DNA of 64,000 bases from VAXT01 sp035318925 (GTDB lineage Bacteria > Actinomycetota > Thermoleophilia > Gaiellales > Gaiellaceae). The notes beneath the pieces are model-generated. The model ran no database searches. It had not been told where the DNA came from and saw only the letters and a list, made by a program, of their open reading frames with translations. Within the stretch, counting starts at the first letter, position 1. Each line of letters begins with the position of its first letter. Both the position numbers and the translations under genes were made by a program. Location: NCBI GenBank assembly GCA_035318925.1, contig DATHDS010000021.1, positions 224,227-288,226 of the forward strand. The letters run 5' to 3'. This document shows, piece after piece, positions 50,085 through 58,968 of the stretch.

Positions 50085-51932
50085 CTAGTGACCGCCATGG
50101 CCTTCGTCGTGATTGACCTTCGCGTAGTAGACGTCCTCCTCTGGAGCCGTGCCCCTGACGGGGCGCGTGTCGGCCCAGACGATGTGGGCGTTGTTATGAC
50201 TATCGGTGTCGACCCACATGTAGTCGCCGATGAACCCGGCTTGGACCGGATTGTTCGCCGGGAGGAGATTCGGCCCGGAGGATGTGCTCACCCGCGTGTA
50301 GCTGTAGGACGGGTGCGCCGAGGTGGGATTCCTGATCTCGGCCGCCGTGATGTCGTTGCAACCCGTGAACTCGCAGTTGCCGTACTGGCGGTCGTAGTAG
50401 GCCACCCAGAGGCGGCTGCCGTCACTCGTGACCTCACTCCACGACTGCCACTGCGCGTTCTCACCGATTTGCGAGCGCGGAGTGATGTTGTGCGGAGCGC
50501 TCCACGTCGTGCCGCCGTCTGTCGAGAACGAGTAGAAGACGTCGTTGTCGCACGGCGGCGTCGCCGTCGAGGCCGGACCGGTGCAAGGCGCCTGACCGTT
50601 GCGGAAGTCCGAATAGGTCGCGTACAGGTTCCCGCTGTGATCGACCGAGATCGTTTCGACCGTCTCGGTTCCCATCCGGTAGCCGTTCGGCGGCAGGCAG
50701 GTCCGCCCGCCCGCGCACCCGGTGGTTCCATCGGGCCCGACAGGCGAGGTATTGGCCAGCGTGTCGATCCTGACCGGATCCGTCCAGCTTGCGGCGTTGG
50801 TGCAGTCCGCCGAGGCCGGGCACTTGACGAACAGCATCTGCTCCTGGCCTGCGCCCGGGACGTTCCCGTTGGCGAAGACGACGTAAATCGTCCCGTCGGG
50901 GCCGACCACCGGATCCGAGCCCTGGTCGTCGTAGCATGGGCCGACCTCCGGAACGGTGCAGATCGACGCGTTCGAACCGCTGATCTCGAGCGGTGCGGAC
51001 CACGTTGCGGCCCCGTCCGTCGACTGGCTGAAGTAGATCGGGCTGTGGCCCGCGGCGTTGAACCGCGTCCACGTCATGTAGACGTTGTCCCGCTTCGGGC
51101 TCGACGCATGCGAGTCGGCCGTCAGCAGCTCCTTGTCGTTTGCGAAGTCGTTGCCGTCGTCGTTGGCGACGACGCCTGGTGGGTTGTCGACGTACTGCTG
51201 GAACGCACCCGGCGTGGGCGAGTGGTAGAAGGCCCCGCCGTTCCCGGCGTTCGACTTCTCGACGAGGACGGAGTTCGCTCCGCTCGCGACGTCGAACAAC
51301 ACGCCGCCCACGTAGGCGTTCCCGCGGGAATCCCACGCCCCGGTCGGATCGCTACAGGCGTCCGCCGTGTGGTTGTCGAGCTGGACGAACTGGAAGAAGG
51401 GCGGCAGCTGGTCGCCCCAGTTCTTGCCACCGTCGAACGACCAGTCGTACCCGCAGTGGTTGAAGCCGATCCGCGAGTCGTTCTGGCCGGCGATGATGTT
51501 CTTCTCGTCCAGCGGGTTGATCGCGATCATCTCTTCGGCCTGCCGCCGGAACGAGCAGTCCTGGTTCACGCGCGTGTTCGTCTGCCCGTGGCCGTGGAAC
51601 ACGTTCTGGCAGCCCTCGGTCTTGTTGTCCGAGATGCCGTGCGCGTCCGGGCCGTTCAGCATGGCTCGGCCCTGCGCCGTCTGGGCCCACTTCGCGGACC
51701 GCTGGTCGATCACCCCGGTCTTCTCCATCAGGGTTTGCAGCAGGCCCGACGAGAGAGGCATCTCCTTGCCCCTCGCGGGCTCCTTGCCGAGCGCCACAGC
51801 GAGCTTGTGCGCGTAGATCTTGTTCCCGACCTGCGCGCTGCTCTTCGCGCTCTGCGGCGCGAGTGCGGCACCGGCGATGACAAGCAAGGCGAGTGCCGTA
51901 ATCGGCACCAAGAACGTAAGTGCTTTCCGCAT
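50085..51932 (-). CDS. Secreted Asp-box (sialidase-fold) protein
   Basis: From ATG at 51932 (good GGAAGGGGAG site) the 615-residue product has a signal segment and a beta-propeller. Repeated Asp-box motifs (SFDGGKNW, STDGAATW, STDGGTTW) and several disulfide-like cysteine pairs follow. It shares a block (CANQFNGNGQ-like / NTRVNQDCS, GFNHCGYDWS, DPVVGPDGTIYV, DVYYAKV) with the product of the 52422-54566 gene, so the two are paralogues. The ligand is unknown. Confidence 0.8.
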   Translation of the reverse strand: MRKALTFLVPITALALLVIAGAALAPQSAKSSAQVGNKIYAHKLAVALGKEPARGKEMPLSSGLLQTLMEKTGVIDQRSAKWAQTAQGRAMLNGPDAHGISDNKTEGCQNVFHGHGQTNTRVNQDCSFRRQAEEMIAINPLDEKNIIAGQNDSRIGFNHCGYDWSFDGGKNWGDQLPPFFQFVQLDNHTADACSDPTGAWDSRGNAYVGGVLFDVASGANSVLVEKSNAGNGGAFYHSPTPGAFQQYVDNPPGVVANDDGNDFANDKELLTADSHASSPKRDNVYMTWTRFNAAGHSPIYFSQSTDGAATWSAPLEISGSNASICTVPEVGPCYDDQGSDPVVGPDGTIYVVFANGNVPGAGQEQMLFVKCPASADCTNAASWTDPVRIDTLANTSPVGPDGTTGCAGGRTCLPPNGYRMGTETVETISVDHSGNLYATYSDFRNGQAPCTGPASTATPPCDNDVFYSFSTDGGTTWSAPHNITPRSQIGENAQWQSWSEVTSDGSRLWVAYYDRQYGNCEFTGCNDITAAEIRNPTSAHPSYSYTRVSTSSGPNLLPANNPVQAGFIGDYMWVDTDSHNNAHIVWADTRPVRGTAPEEDVYYAKVNHDEGHGGH

Positions 51933-51988
51933 GTCTCCCCTTCCTGACAGCCGACCACTGACCCTGGTCGGCGCTTTGACCGCGGGAT

Positions 51989-52044
51989 GATATACGACCC
52001 ATAGATTCACCGATGTGATACACGAGCCATAGATTCACCGGTGT
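51989..52044. repeat. Tandem 28-bp direct repeat upstream of the Asp-box gene
   Basis: Two adjacent 28-base units (51989-52016 and 52017-52044) differ at three positions. Each contains CCATAGATTCACCG. They lie 57-112 bp upstream of the 51932 start, where an activator or repressor could bind in tandem. Confidence 0.8.
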
Positions 52045-52068
52045 CGGTGGGTCCGAGATACTGGCCGG

Positions 52069-52425
52069 GTGATGCGCACAGCAGCGCTGCTCGGGGTCTG
52101 CGTGACGGCGGCAGTGGTCGTGCTCGGGTTCACGATGCTCGGGCGATCGCCGGCTGCGCATGCCGCGCGCCCTGCTCTTCACCTCGTCGGCAAGGGGCCG
52201 CTCACCGTCCGGGGCGAACACTTCCGGTCGGGGGAGCGGGTCCGTGTGAGCACCGCCGGAAAGGCCGCACGCGCGAAGGCAAACGGTAACGGCGTGTTCG
52301 TCGTCACGATCCGCGGAGCCACGCGCTGCGATGCCGTCCGCGTCCTCGCACGCGGTTCCGCGGGAAGCTATGCGGTGGTGAAGGTACTGCCGCTGCCGGC
52401 CTGCGCGGCGGCGCGCTCGAGCTAG
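52069..52425 (+). CDS. Hypothetical small secreted protein
   Basis: The 118-residue product has a signal segment (LLGVCVTAAVVVLGFTMLGR) and a basic beta-like mature domain with two cysteines. The start (GTG at 52069 or ATG at 52072) is uncertain. It ends 4 bp inside the convergent PASTA protein gene. No family is recognised. Confidence 0.6.
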   Translation: MMRTAALLGVCVTAAVVVLGFTMLGRSPAAHAARPALHLVGKGPLTVRGEHFRSGERVRVSTAGKAARAKANGNGVFVVTIRGATRCDAVRVLARGSAGSYAVVKVLPLPACAAARSS

Positions 52426-54566
52426 CGCCGGCCGACGACGAGGCTGACCCGAGATCCGCGGCGACGAACCGCGCCGGGCCGCGGGCTCTGCGCAATGACC
52501 CGGCCGACACGCTTGGAGCGTGAGCGCCGGATTCGCCCGACGGAGCAGTGGCGGGCGCGGATCCGCGCGCGGGCTCGGCCGAGCGTCAGGCCGATCACCC
52601 GCGGAACGCGGCAGCGAACCAGCGGGGGTGGTGGCGGAGGAGGCGGTGGCGGAGGTGGTGGTGGTGGTGGAGGAGGAGGAGGCGGTGGCGGTGGAGGAGG
52701 AGGAGGCGGTGGAGGCGGCGGCGGCGCCGGGGGAGGCGGCCCGGCCGGCGCGGGTACCTGCGCGTAGTAGACGTCGGTCTCCGGTGCAGAGCCGGCGTGC
52801 TGGCGCGTGTCCGCCCAGAGCACATGGGCTCGAGCCTGGCCGTCGAGGTCGAGCGTCATACGGTCGCCGAGAAAGCCCGCCTCGAGCGGGTTGTTCGCGG
52901 TCGTGAGGTTCGGCATCGAGTCAGTCGTCACGCGCGAGTAGTGGTACGTCGGCGTCTCGGAGGCCGGATCGAGGATCTCGGCCGCGGTGATGTCGTTGCA
53001 GCCGGTCTCTTCGCAGTTGCCGTACGCGCGGTCGTAGAACGCCACCCAGAGGCGGCTGCCGTCGCTTGTCACCTTGCTCCACGGCTGCCACTGGGCCGTC
53101 TCGCCGAACCGCGCGTTCGCCCGCGGCGTGATGTCCCGCGGCTCGCTCCAGGTCTCGCCGCCATCACTCGAGACCGAGTAGAAGACGTCGTTGTCGCACG
53201 GACTGGTGGCCGACGATGCGGCGCCGGTGCAGTCCGGATTCGTGTTGTTGCGGAAATCCGCCCAGACCGCGTATAGATGACCTGCCGCGTCGACCGAGTT
53301 GGAGACGGACATCGTCTCCGAGACGCGGTACCCGTTGGGAGGCAGACACTCGGAGCCGATCGGACAGCCCTCCGCGCTCGGCCCGATCGGCATGCCCCCG
53401 GTCAGGTCCGAGATGATCACGGGCTCGGACCAGCTCTCCGGGATCGTGCAGTCCTGATCGGCCGGGCACTTCACGAGCAGGACCTGCTCGCCGCCCTTGA
53501 TCGCGTCCTTGTTCCCGAAGGTGACGTAGATCGTCCCGTCGGGGCCGACGACCGGGTGTGAGCCCTGGTCGTTGAAGCATTCGACCGGGCAGATCCCCTC
53601 CGCCTCGCCGCTGATCTCGACCCGCTCCGACCACGTGGCACCGCCGTCCAGCGACTGGCTGAAGAAGATCGGGCTCAGCTCACGAACGCCGTCCGGGGAA
53701 TCCGACTCCGCCTCGGGCTGGAAACGAGTCCACGTCACATAGACGTTGTCCCGCTTCGGGCTGGACGCACTGGCGTCGGCCGCGACAAAGGCCTTGTCGT
53801 TATGAATGTTCGGATCGTTGTCGTTCGCGGCCACCCCGAGCGGCGCCGTGCTGTACTCCTGGAAGCCGCTCTGCACGTCGGGCGAGTGGAAGTAGGTCCC
53901 GTGGATACCGGCGTTCGACTTGGCGACGACGATCGCGTTCTCCGGGCTCCCGACGTCGAAGAGGACGCTTGCGATATACGCGTTGCCCTGCGAGTCCCAG
54001 GCGACCGTCGGGTCGCTGCAGGCGTCGGCCGTGTGGCCGTTCAGCAGCTCGACCTGGAAGAAGGGCGGCGTCTGGTCGCCCCAGTGGCCGGCTCCGTCCA
54101 GCGTCCACTCGTAACCGCAGTGGCCGAAGCCGATGCGCGAGTCGTTCTGTGCGGCAAGCATGTTGCTCTGGTCGAACGGGTCGATCGCGAACGCCTCGCC
54201 GGCCTGAGCACGAAGCGAGCAGTCCTGTGTGACGCGGGTGTTGACCTGGCCGTTGCCGTTGAACTGGTTCGCGCAGCCCTCGGTGCCGGGGATCTCGACT
54301 CTGGCCGGCCTGAATCCGAGCCGGGTCGCGCGCCGGTTGAGCGCTCCGGTCTGGTCGAGCAGCGTGTAGAGAACGCCGGACGAGATCGGCATTGCACCGG
54401 GCTGCGGTCTTGCCTGGCCGAGCGCGACCTCGAGGGAGTTGCGGAGCACGTTGTTCCGCACGGGCGAACGGCTCGAGGCCGAGTTCGGCACGAGCGCGAC
54501 CGCGATGACTGCCAGCACGCCGATGGCGACTAGCGGACCTATCCGGTACAAGACCAGCTTTTGCAA
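52422..54566 (-). CDS. Secreted Asp-box protein with polyproline spacer and PASTA domain
   Basis: The 714-residue product starts with TTG and a hydrophobic signal-anchor (GPLVAIGVLAVIAVALV). A propeller with Asp-box motifs (SLDGGATW, SSDGGETW) is close to that of the 50085 gene. Then a run of about 40 prolines leads to a C-terminal PASTA domain (VPRVIGLTLGRARARIRARH to SLVVGRR). PASTA binds peptidoglycan or its fragments, and the proline run would span the cell wall. The overall design suggests a wall-attached surface protein. The encoding G-rich tract is at about 52622-52755. Confidence 0.82.
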   Translation of the reverse strand: MQKLVLYRIGPLVAIGVLAVIAVALVPNSASSRSPVRNNVLRNSLEVALGQARPQPGAMPISSGVLYTLLDQTGALNRRATRLGFRPARVEIPGTEGCANQFNGNGQVNTRVTQDCSLRAQAGEAFAIDPFDQSNMLAAQNDSRIGFGHCGYEWTLDGAGHWGDQTPPFFQVELLNGHTADACSDPTVAWDSQGNAYIASVLFDVGSPENAIVVAKSNAGIHGTYFHSPDVQSGFQEYSTAPLGVAANDNDPNIHNDKAFVAADASASSPKRDNVYVTWTRFQPEAESDSPDGVRELSPIFFSQSLDGGATWSERVEISGEAEGICPVECFNDQGSHPVVGPDGTIYVTFGNKDAIKGGEQVLLVKCPADQDCTIPESWSEPVIISDLTGGMPIGPSAEGCPIGSECLPPNGYRVSETMSVSNSVDAAGHLYAVWADFRNNTNPDCTGAASSATSPCDNDVFYSVSSDGGETWSEPRDITPRANARFGETAQWQPWSKVTSDGSRLWVAFYDRAYGNCEETGCNDITAAEILDPASETPTYHYSRVTTDSMPNLTTANNPLEAGFLGDRMTLDLDGQARAHVLWADTRQHAGSAPETDVYYAQVPAPAGPPPPAPPPPPPPPPPPPPPPPPPPPPPPPPPPPPPPPPPLVRCRVPRVIGLTLGRARARIRARHCSVGRIRRSRSKRVGRVIAQSPRPGAVRRRGSRVSLVVGRR

Positions 54567-54675
54567 ACTCCCCCTCCCTCGTGGCCGGCCCCCCGGCCGA
54601 CTCCGTCGATTCCCTCTCAGAATCTAGGGGAGTTCCCGGAAATTGACAAGGGAAGCCGCCAAGAGTGGCTCCGGA

Positions 54676-56016
54676 TCAAGCCTGAGCGGGCTTCGGCGAG
54701 CTCGTCTGGCCGTGCGGGTCGGCCATCGCCCGGTAATCGAGCGCTTTGTCGAGCGTCTCCTCGTCAACCCCCGCCGCGAGAGCGACCTCCCGCAGCGACC
54801 TGCCGGTGGCGGCGGCCTCCTTGACGATCTCGGCTGCCTTGTCGTAGCCGATGTACGGGTTGAGCGCGGTCGCGGCCGAGAGCGTCAGCTCCGCGTAGCG
54901 CTCGCAGGTCTCGCGGTTGGCCTCGATCCCCTCGACACACTTGTCGGCGAGCAGGCGCGCGGAGGCCGCGAGTAGTCGAATCGAGTCGAGCACGTTGCGC
55001 GCGATCACTGGGACGAAGACGTTTAGCTCGAAGTGGCCCTGCATGCCGCCCACGGTCACGGCGACGTCGTTCCCGATCACCTGGGCTGCGACCTGAGTCA
55101 CGACTTCCGGGATAACGGGGTTGACCTTGCCGGGCATGATCGAGCTCCCCTTCTGGAGCTCAGGCAGCGAGATCTCGGCGAGGCCGGCGCGTGGGCCCGA
55201 GCCCATCAGCCGCAGGTCGTTGGCGATCTTCGTCAGCGAGACGGCGACGACCTTCATGGCCGCCGAGGCCTCGACGAGCCCGTCGCGGGCCGCCTGCGCC
55301 TCGAAGGGATCGGCGGGCGCCAGGACCGCGAGCCCGGTCTCAGCCGAAAGCCGCGCGCGGACCCGCTCGGCAAATTCGGGATGCGTGTTCAGGCCGGTGC
55401 CGACCGCGGTGCCGCCGAGCGGGATCTGGCCGACGCGCTCGAGCGTCCCCTCGATCCGCGCGATCCCCTGGCGCACCTGGGCCGCGTAGCCGGAGAACTC
55501 CTGGCCGAGGGTGACGGGCACCGCGTCCATGAGGTGCGTGCGCCCCGACTTGACGACGTCGCCGAACTCGCCGGCTTTTGCCTCAAGTGCTCGCGCGAGC
55601 CGGTCGAGCGCGGGAACGAGATCGTTCGTCAGCTGGTCGAGCGCGGCGAGGTGGACGGCGGACGGGAAGACGTCGTTCGACGACTGGCCCATGTTCACGT
55701 CGTCGTTCGCGTGCACGTCCTCGCCGGCGAGGCTCGCGATCACCTCGTTCGCGTTCATGTTCGAGGAGGTGCCGGAGCCGGTCTGGAAGACGTCGATCGG
55801 GAACTGGTCGTCGAGCTCCCCAGCGGCCACGCGGTCTCCGGCGGCCGCGATCCGCTCGGCCTTGTCCGCATCGAGCAGGCCGAGGTCGGCGTTCACACGT
55901 GCCGCGGCGGCCTTGATCCGGCCGAGCCAGCGGGCTACGGAAGGCGGAATCGGCTCGCCCGAAACCGTGAAGTTCTCGATGGCCTTCTTCGTCTCCACGC
56001 CCCAGTGCTCCTCCAT
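54676..56016 (-). CDS. fumC: Fumarate hydratase class II
   Basis: The 446-residue product has the superfamily signature GSSIMPGKVNP at residues 290-300 and the catalytic-base region GRTHLMDA. The N-terminal QTGSGTSSNMNANEVIA block is that of class II fumarases rather than aspartase. It interconverts fumarate and malate in the TCA cycle. Confidence 0.93.
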   Translation of the reverse strand: MEEHWGVETKKAIENFTVSGEPIPPSVARWLGRIKAAAARVNADLGLLDADKAERIAAAGDRVAAGELDDQFPIDVFQTGSGTSSNMNANEVIASLAGEDVHANDDVNMGQSSNDVFPSAVHLAALDQLTNDLVPALDRLARALEAKAGEFGDVVKSGRTHLMDAVPVTLGQEFSGYAAQVRQGIARIEGTLERVGQIPLGGTAVGTGLNTHPEFAERVRARLSAETGLAVLAPADPFEAQAARDGLVEASAAMKVVAVSLTKIANDLRLMGSGPRAGLAEISLPELQKGSSIMPGKVNPVIPEVVTQVAAQVIGNDVAVTVGGMQGHFELNVFVPVIARNVLDSIRLLAASARLLADKCVEGIEANRETCERYAELTLSAATALNPYIGYDKAAEIVKEAAATGRSLREVALAAGVDEETLDKALDYRAMADPHGQTSSPKPAQA

Positions 56017-56107
56017 CCAGCGAGTCTATCCCGGCACGAATTCGCCACCCATGCGTGCGGTTTTGGGAGCTACGCTCGCGGCGGGGAGGAGGGTGGTTGT
56101 ACCGTAT

Positions 56108-56311
56108 TTAAGAGGCGGCGCGGAGCCTGCGGCGCTCGACCGGCCGGTCGCGGAGCGCTCGGCGGGTGAACTCGTTCAGGTCGTTCGGGCTGGCCCAGCC
56201 GACGTAGCCGCACCGTGGGCACTCGCCGGTCTCGAGATTGCTGCGCACGGGCGAGAGGACAAAGCGCCGCGCGCCGCAGCCGAGACATTCGAGGGAGCCC
56301 GGGGTCATCAC
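56108..56311 (-). CDS. Zinc-ribbon protein
   Basis: The 67-residue product has two CxxC pairs (LECLGCGARRF and GECPRCGYVGW) and a basic tail. It lies alone with hairpin-rich DNA upstream. No family is recognised. Confidence 0.65.
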   Translation of the reverse strand: MMTPGSLECLGCGARRFVLSPVRSNLETGECPRCGYVGWASPNDLNEFTRRALRDRPVERRRLRAAS

Positions 56312-56345
56312 GTGTTCGAATCGGCACCGGACTACGCCCGAGCGA

Positions 56346-56474
56346 CCCTCGAACGAGGGATGCGCCTAATCGGCCAAGGCACCGCTTGCGGTGCCGACCA
56401 TCAGGAAGTGCGGGAGAAAGACGGCCACCCCGGCAAAGCCGGCATGGCCTCTCAACGGCATCGCAAGCGATGCC
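56346..56474. repeat. Cluster of four short hairpins in a noncoding gap
   Basis: Hairpins CCCTCG/CGAGGG (56346-56359), GGCACCGC/GCGGTGCC (56378-56395), CCGGC/GCCGG within 56423-56449, and GGCATCGC/GCGATGCC (56457-56474) have loops of AA, TT or AAA. The gap 56312-56526 holds no gene I can support. Confidence 0.75.
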
Positions 56475-56526
56475 TCAGCCGCGCTTCCGTCTGCAAACCA
56501 CCGGCCTACCCCGTTCGAAGAGCGAG

Positions 56527-57546
56527 CTAATCGGTCGAGTACTTCGGCTGCACCTTTTCGCCGCGGATCTGCGCAATCGCGTTGTTCGCGGCGATCGCGG
56601 CCTCGCCCATGCCGATCGTGATCAGCGTGATCTTCCCCGGATAGCCGGCGACGTCGCCCGCCGCGTAGACACCAGGCAGGTTCGTCGCCATCGTCGTCGG
56701 ATCGACCTTCAACTGGCGCTTGCCCTCGAGCTCGATTCCCCATTCCGCGATCGCGCCGAGATGGGAATGGAACCCGAGAAGCGTGATCAGAGCCTCGCAC
56801 TCGACCTGCTCCATCTCGCCGGTGACCGTGTTCTCAATCGATACGCCCGCGATCGACCCGTCGCCGTGCACCTCGCGCACCTCGCCGGGAGTGAGGATCT
56901 TCACCCGCCCCTCCGACTCGAGCGCCCGGGCTTCGTTGATCGACGACTCGAGCGCCCGGAACTTGTCCCGCCGATGGACGAGCACGATCGGCGTGCGCGC
57001 GGTGTCCTGCAGTCCGAGCGTCCAGTCGAGCGCGGAATCCCCGCCCCCGACGATCACGCAGGCCTTGTCCTTGAAGACCTCCTTCTGGCGCACGACGTAA
57101 TGGAGGCCTTTGCCCTCCCATTCGTCGATCCCGTCGACGCCGAGCTTCCGCGGCTCGAACGCGCCGTGACCCGCGGTGACGATCACCGTTCGCGACAGGT
57201 AGGGACCGCCCTTCTCGGTCGTCAGCGCCAGCAGCTCCTCGCCGTTCTGGCTGACGCGCTCGAGTGTCTTCGCCTCCTCGCCGAGGATCACCTCGGCCCC
57301 GTACTGGAGGCCTTGCTCGGCGCAGAGGTCGACGAGCGCCTGGCCGAGGATCTTCGGATACCCGGCGACGTCGTAGACGTGCTTCTCGGGATAGGTCGCC
57401 GCGACCTGCCCGCCGAGCTGCTCGAGGCTCTCGACGATACGCACGGTTCCGTCGCGGTGCCCTGCGTAGTACGCAGCGGCGAGGCCGGTCGGCCCGGCGC
57501 CCAGAATCGTGATGTCGACGACGCCGTTCGCGTTCACACCGGTCAT
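56527..57546 (-). CDS. Ferredoxin-NADP reductase-like flavoprotein
   Basis: From ATG at 57546 the 339-residue product has the FAD site GAGPTG (residues 16-21) and the NAD(P) site GGGDSA (177-182). It lacks the CxxC of thioredoxin reductase, so it is of the Fnr2/TrxR-like ferredoxin-NADP reductase type. It could supply ferredoxin electrons, perhaps to oxygenases or Fe-S enzymes. Confidence 0.9.
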   Translation of the reverse strand: MTGVNANGVVDITILGAGPTGLAAAYYAGHRDGTVRIVESLEQLGGQVAATYPEKHVYDVAGYPKILGQALVDLCAEQGLQYGAEVILGEEAKTLERVSQNGEELLALTTEKGGPYLSRTVIVTAGHGAFEPRKLGVDGIDEWEGKGLHYVVRQKEVFKDKACVIVGGGDSALDWTLGLQDTARTPIVLVHRRDKFRALESSINEARALESEGRVKILTPGEVREVHGDGSIAGVSIENTVTGEMEQVECEALITLLGFHSHLGAIAEWGIELEGKRQLKVDPTTMATNLPGVYAAGDVAGYPGKITLITIGMGEAAIAANNAIAQIRGEKVQPKYSTD

Positions 57547-57578
57547 GCTAACCCCGCGTTCTCGGGCTCTGGGCGCGG

Positions 57579-58013
57579 CTACTGCGGACGGTTCGTGATG
57601 TGGACGAACGTTCGGTTGCTGTCGCCGCATTCCTCGCGCAAAGCGACCTGCCCCGAGCGGCCCTGTCCTTTCCAGGAGACCTCGGAGTCGTGGTCCTCGA
57701 GCTCGTCGAACAGCACCGTGAAGTCGGCGCCCTCGAGCGCGGACTTGACCTCGTCATGCGCGGACGCGACATTGCCGTCGTAGTACCCCTCGACGATCTG
57801 GGTCGGGCCCTGAACGGCCTGCTGCGTGTAGGTGACCCCAGGGAATGTCGGAAACTTGACCGGCAGCTTCGGCGCCGTCGCCAGAGCCGGGCCGTTGCAT
57901 GCGGCCTGAGTCTCACCGCTTCCGTCGCCCTCTTCGCGCTTGTTGTCGCCTCCGCAACCGGCGAGGACCAAGACGCTCACACCAACGAGTGACAACCAGC
58001 GCAGCTGAACCAC
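57579..58013 (-). CDS. Hypothetical lipoprotein
   Basis: The 144-residue product has a lipobox (VLAGCGGD) and a mature beta-like domain with two further cysteines (AACNG, EECGD). It is likely anchored outside the cytoplasmic membrane. No family is recognised. Confidence 0.72.
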   Translation of the reverse strand: MVQLRWLSLVGVSVLVLAGCGGDNKREEGDGSGETQAACNGPALATAPKLPVKFPTFPGVTYTQQAVQGPTQIVEGYYDGNVASAHDEVKSALEGADFTVLFDELEDHDSEVSWKGQGRSGQVALREECGDSNRTFVHITNRPQ

Positions 58014-58045
58014 CGCTTCTCCTCCGAGATGTGAAAGAGGAAAGA

Positions 58046-58462
58046 CTAGGCGCTACAGCCGGAGCCGCAACCGCCAACGGTGGCATCCTCGGGGGCGGTG
58101 CCCTCTTCCACCTGGAAGGAGTGGCCGCAGCCGCACGCCGAGGTCACATTCGGATTGTTGATCGCGAAGCCGCCCTGCAACCCGTCGACGAAGTCAATCT
58201 GCGTGCCCTGGAGATACGGCGCGCTGAGCGGATCGACGACAACCTGGATCCCGAAGACGTCGAGCGAGTGGTCGCCCTCCTGGGCGCCGGTGTCGAACCC
58301 GAGTGCGTACTCGAATCCAGAGCAGCCGCCGCCCTGCACGGCGATGCGGAGGACCCCGGCCTCGCCGTCCGGCTCCTCGGCCATCAGCTCTTTGATCTTC
58401 GTTGCGGCGCCCTCTGTCACCGTGACGAGAGCTTCCTGTTCGATTGTCGCCATCTGTCGCAT
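58046..58462 (-). CDS. erpA: A-type Fe-S carrier (ErpA/IscA-like) with Cys-rich tail
   Basis: The 138-residue product has the A-type three-cysteine set: Cys47 (GGGCSGFEY) and Cys110, Cys112 (ACGCGHSF). It transfers Fe-S clusters to target enzymes. Unusually the C-terminus adds about 20 residues with two more cysteines (GGCGSGCSA). A second ATG at 58453 is an alternative start. Complex I, close by, is rich in Fe-S clusters. Confidence 0.88.
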   Translation of the reverse strand: MRQMATIEQEALVTVTEGAATKIKELMAEEPDGEAGVLRIAVQGGGCSGFEYALGFDTGAQEGDHSLDVFGIQVVVDPLSAPYLQGTQIDFVDGLQGGFAINNPNVTSACGCGHSFQVEEGTAPEDATVGGCGSGCSA

Positions 58463-58605
58463 GGTAGCAACGTGCCTCGCCGTCTCAACCCCCGATTGGG
58501 GTCGAACTTTGTAACAGCCGATACCCGCGTGGTTGAGCGGAATCCACGCTCACTCGTGCCGTGGTACGTTTCCGCGCGAATTGGCCTGGAACGGCTGGCG
58601 CGCAG

Positions 58606-58968
58606 ATGCTCGATAGCTGGCTCCCGTTCCTCATGTACGGGACGCTCGCGCTCGTCATCCCGGCATCGATGATCTTGATGTCGTTCGTGTTCGCGACCCG
58701 TCCTGCGCGCCGGACGAAGACGCGACGGCTGCCGTTCGAGTCCGGCGTCTCGGAAGGCCCGCCGCAGGCGAACCGCTTCACCGTCGGCTTCTACCTGACG
58801 GCGATGCTCTTCATCGTGTTCGACATCGAGATCGTCTACCTCTATCCGCTGGGCGTCGTCCTGAAGCCCCTCGGCTGGTTCGGCTTCGTCGAGTTCGCGT
58901 TCTTCATCGCGATCCTCGCCGTCGCCTACATCTACATCTGGCGGAAGGGGGCGTTGAAATGGCGGTAA
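58606..58968 (+). CDS. nuoA: NADH-quinone oxidoreductase subunit A
   Basis: From ATG at 58606 the 120-residue product has three membrane helices and the NuoA signature (ESGVSEGPPQANRFTVGFYL and FIVFDIEIVYLYP). It is a proton-channel membrane subunit of complex I and the first gene of the nuo operon. It overlaps nuoB by 10 bp. The region before it contains no clear promoter. Confidence 0.93.
   Translation: MLDSWLPFLMYGTLALVIPASMILMSFVFATRPARRTKTRRLPFESGVSEGPPQANRFTVGFYLTAMLFIVFDIEIVYLYPLGVVLKPLGWFGFVEFAFFIAILAVAYIYIWRKGALKWR

Noticed and set aside
52620..52760. Possible CRISPR or microsatellite in the G-rich tract
   Set aside because: It is an irregular GGN repeat coding for proline, without spacers or repeat units. 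No CRISPR array or cas gene was seen anywhere in the window.
52495..52767. Plus-strand frame with a long glycine run
   Set aside because: It is the complement of the polyproline tract of the PASTA protein gene.
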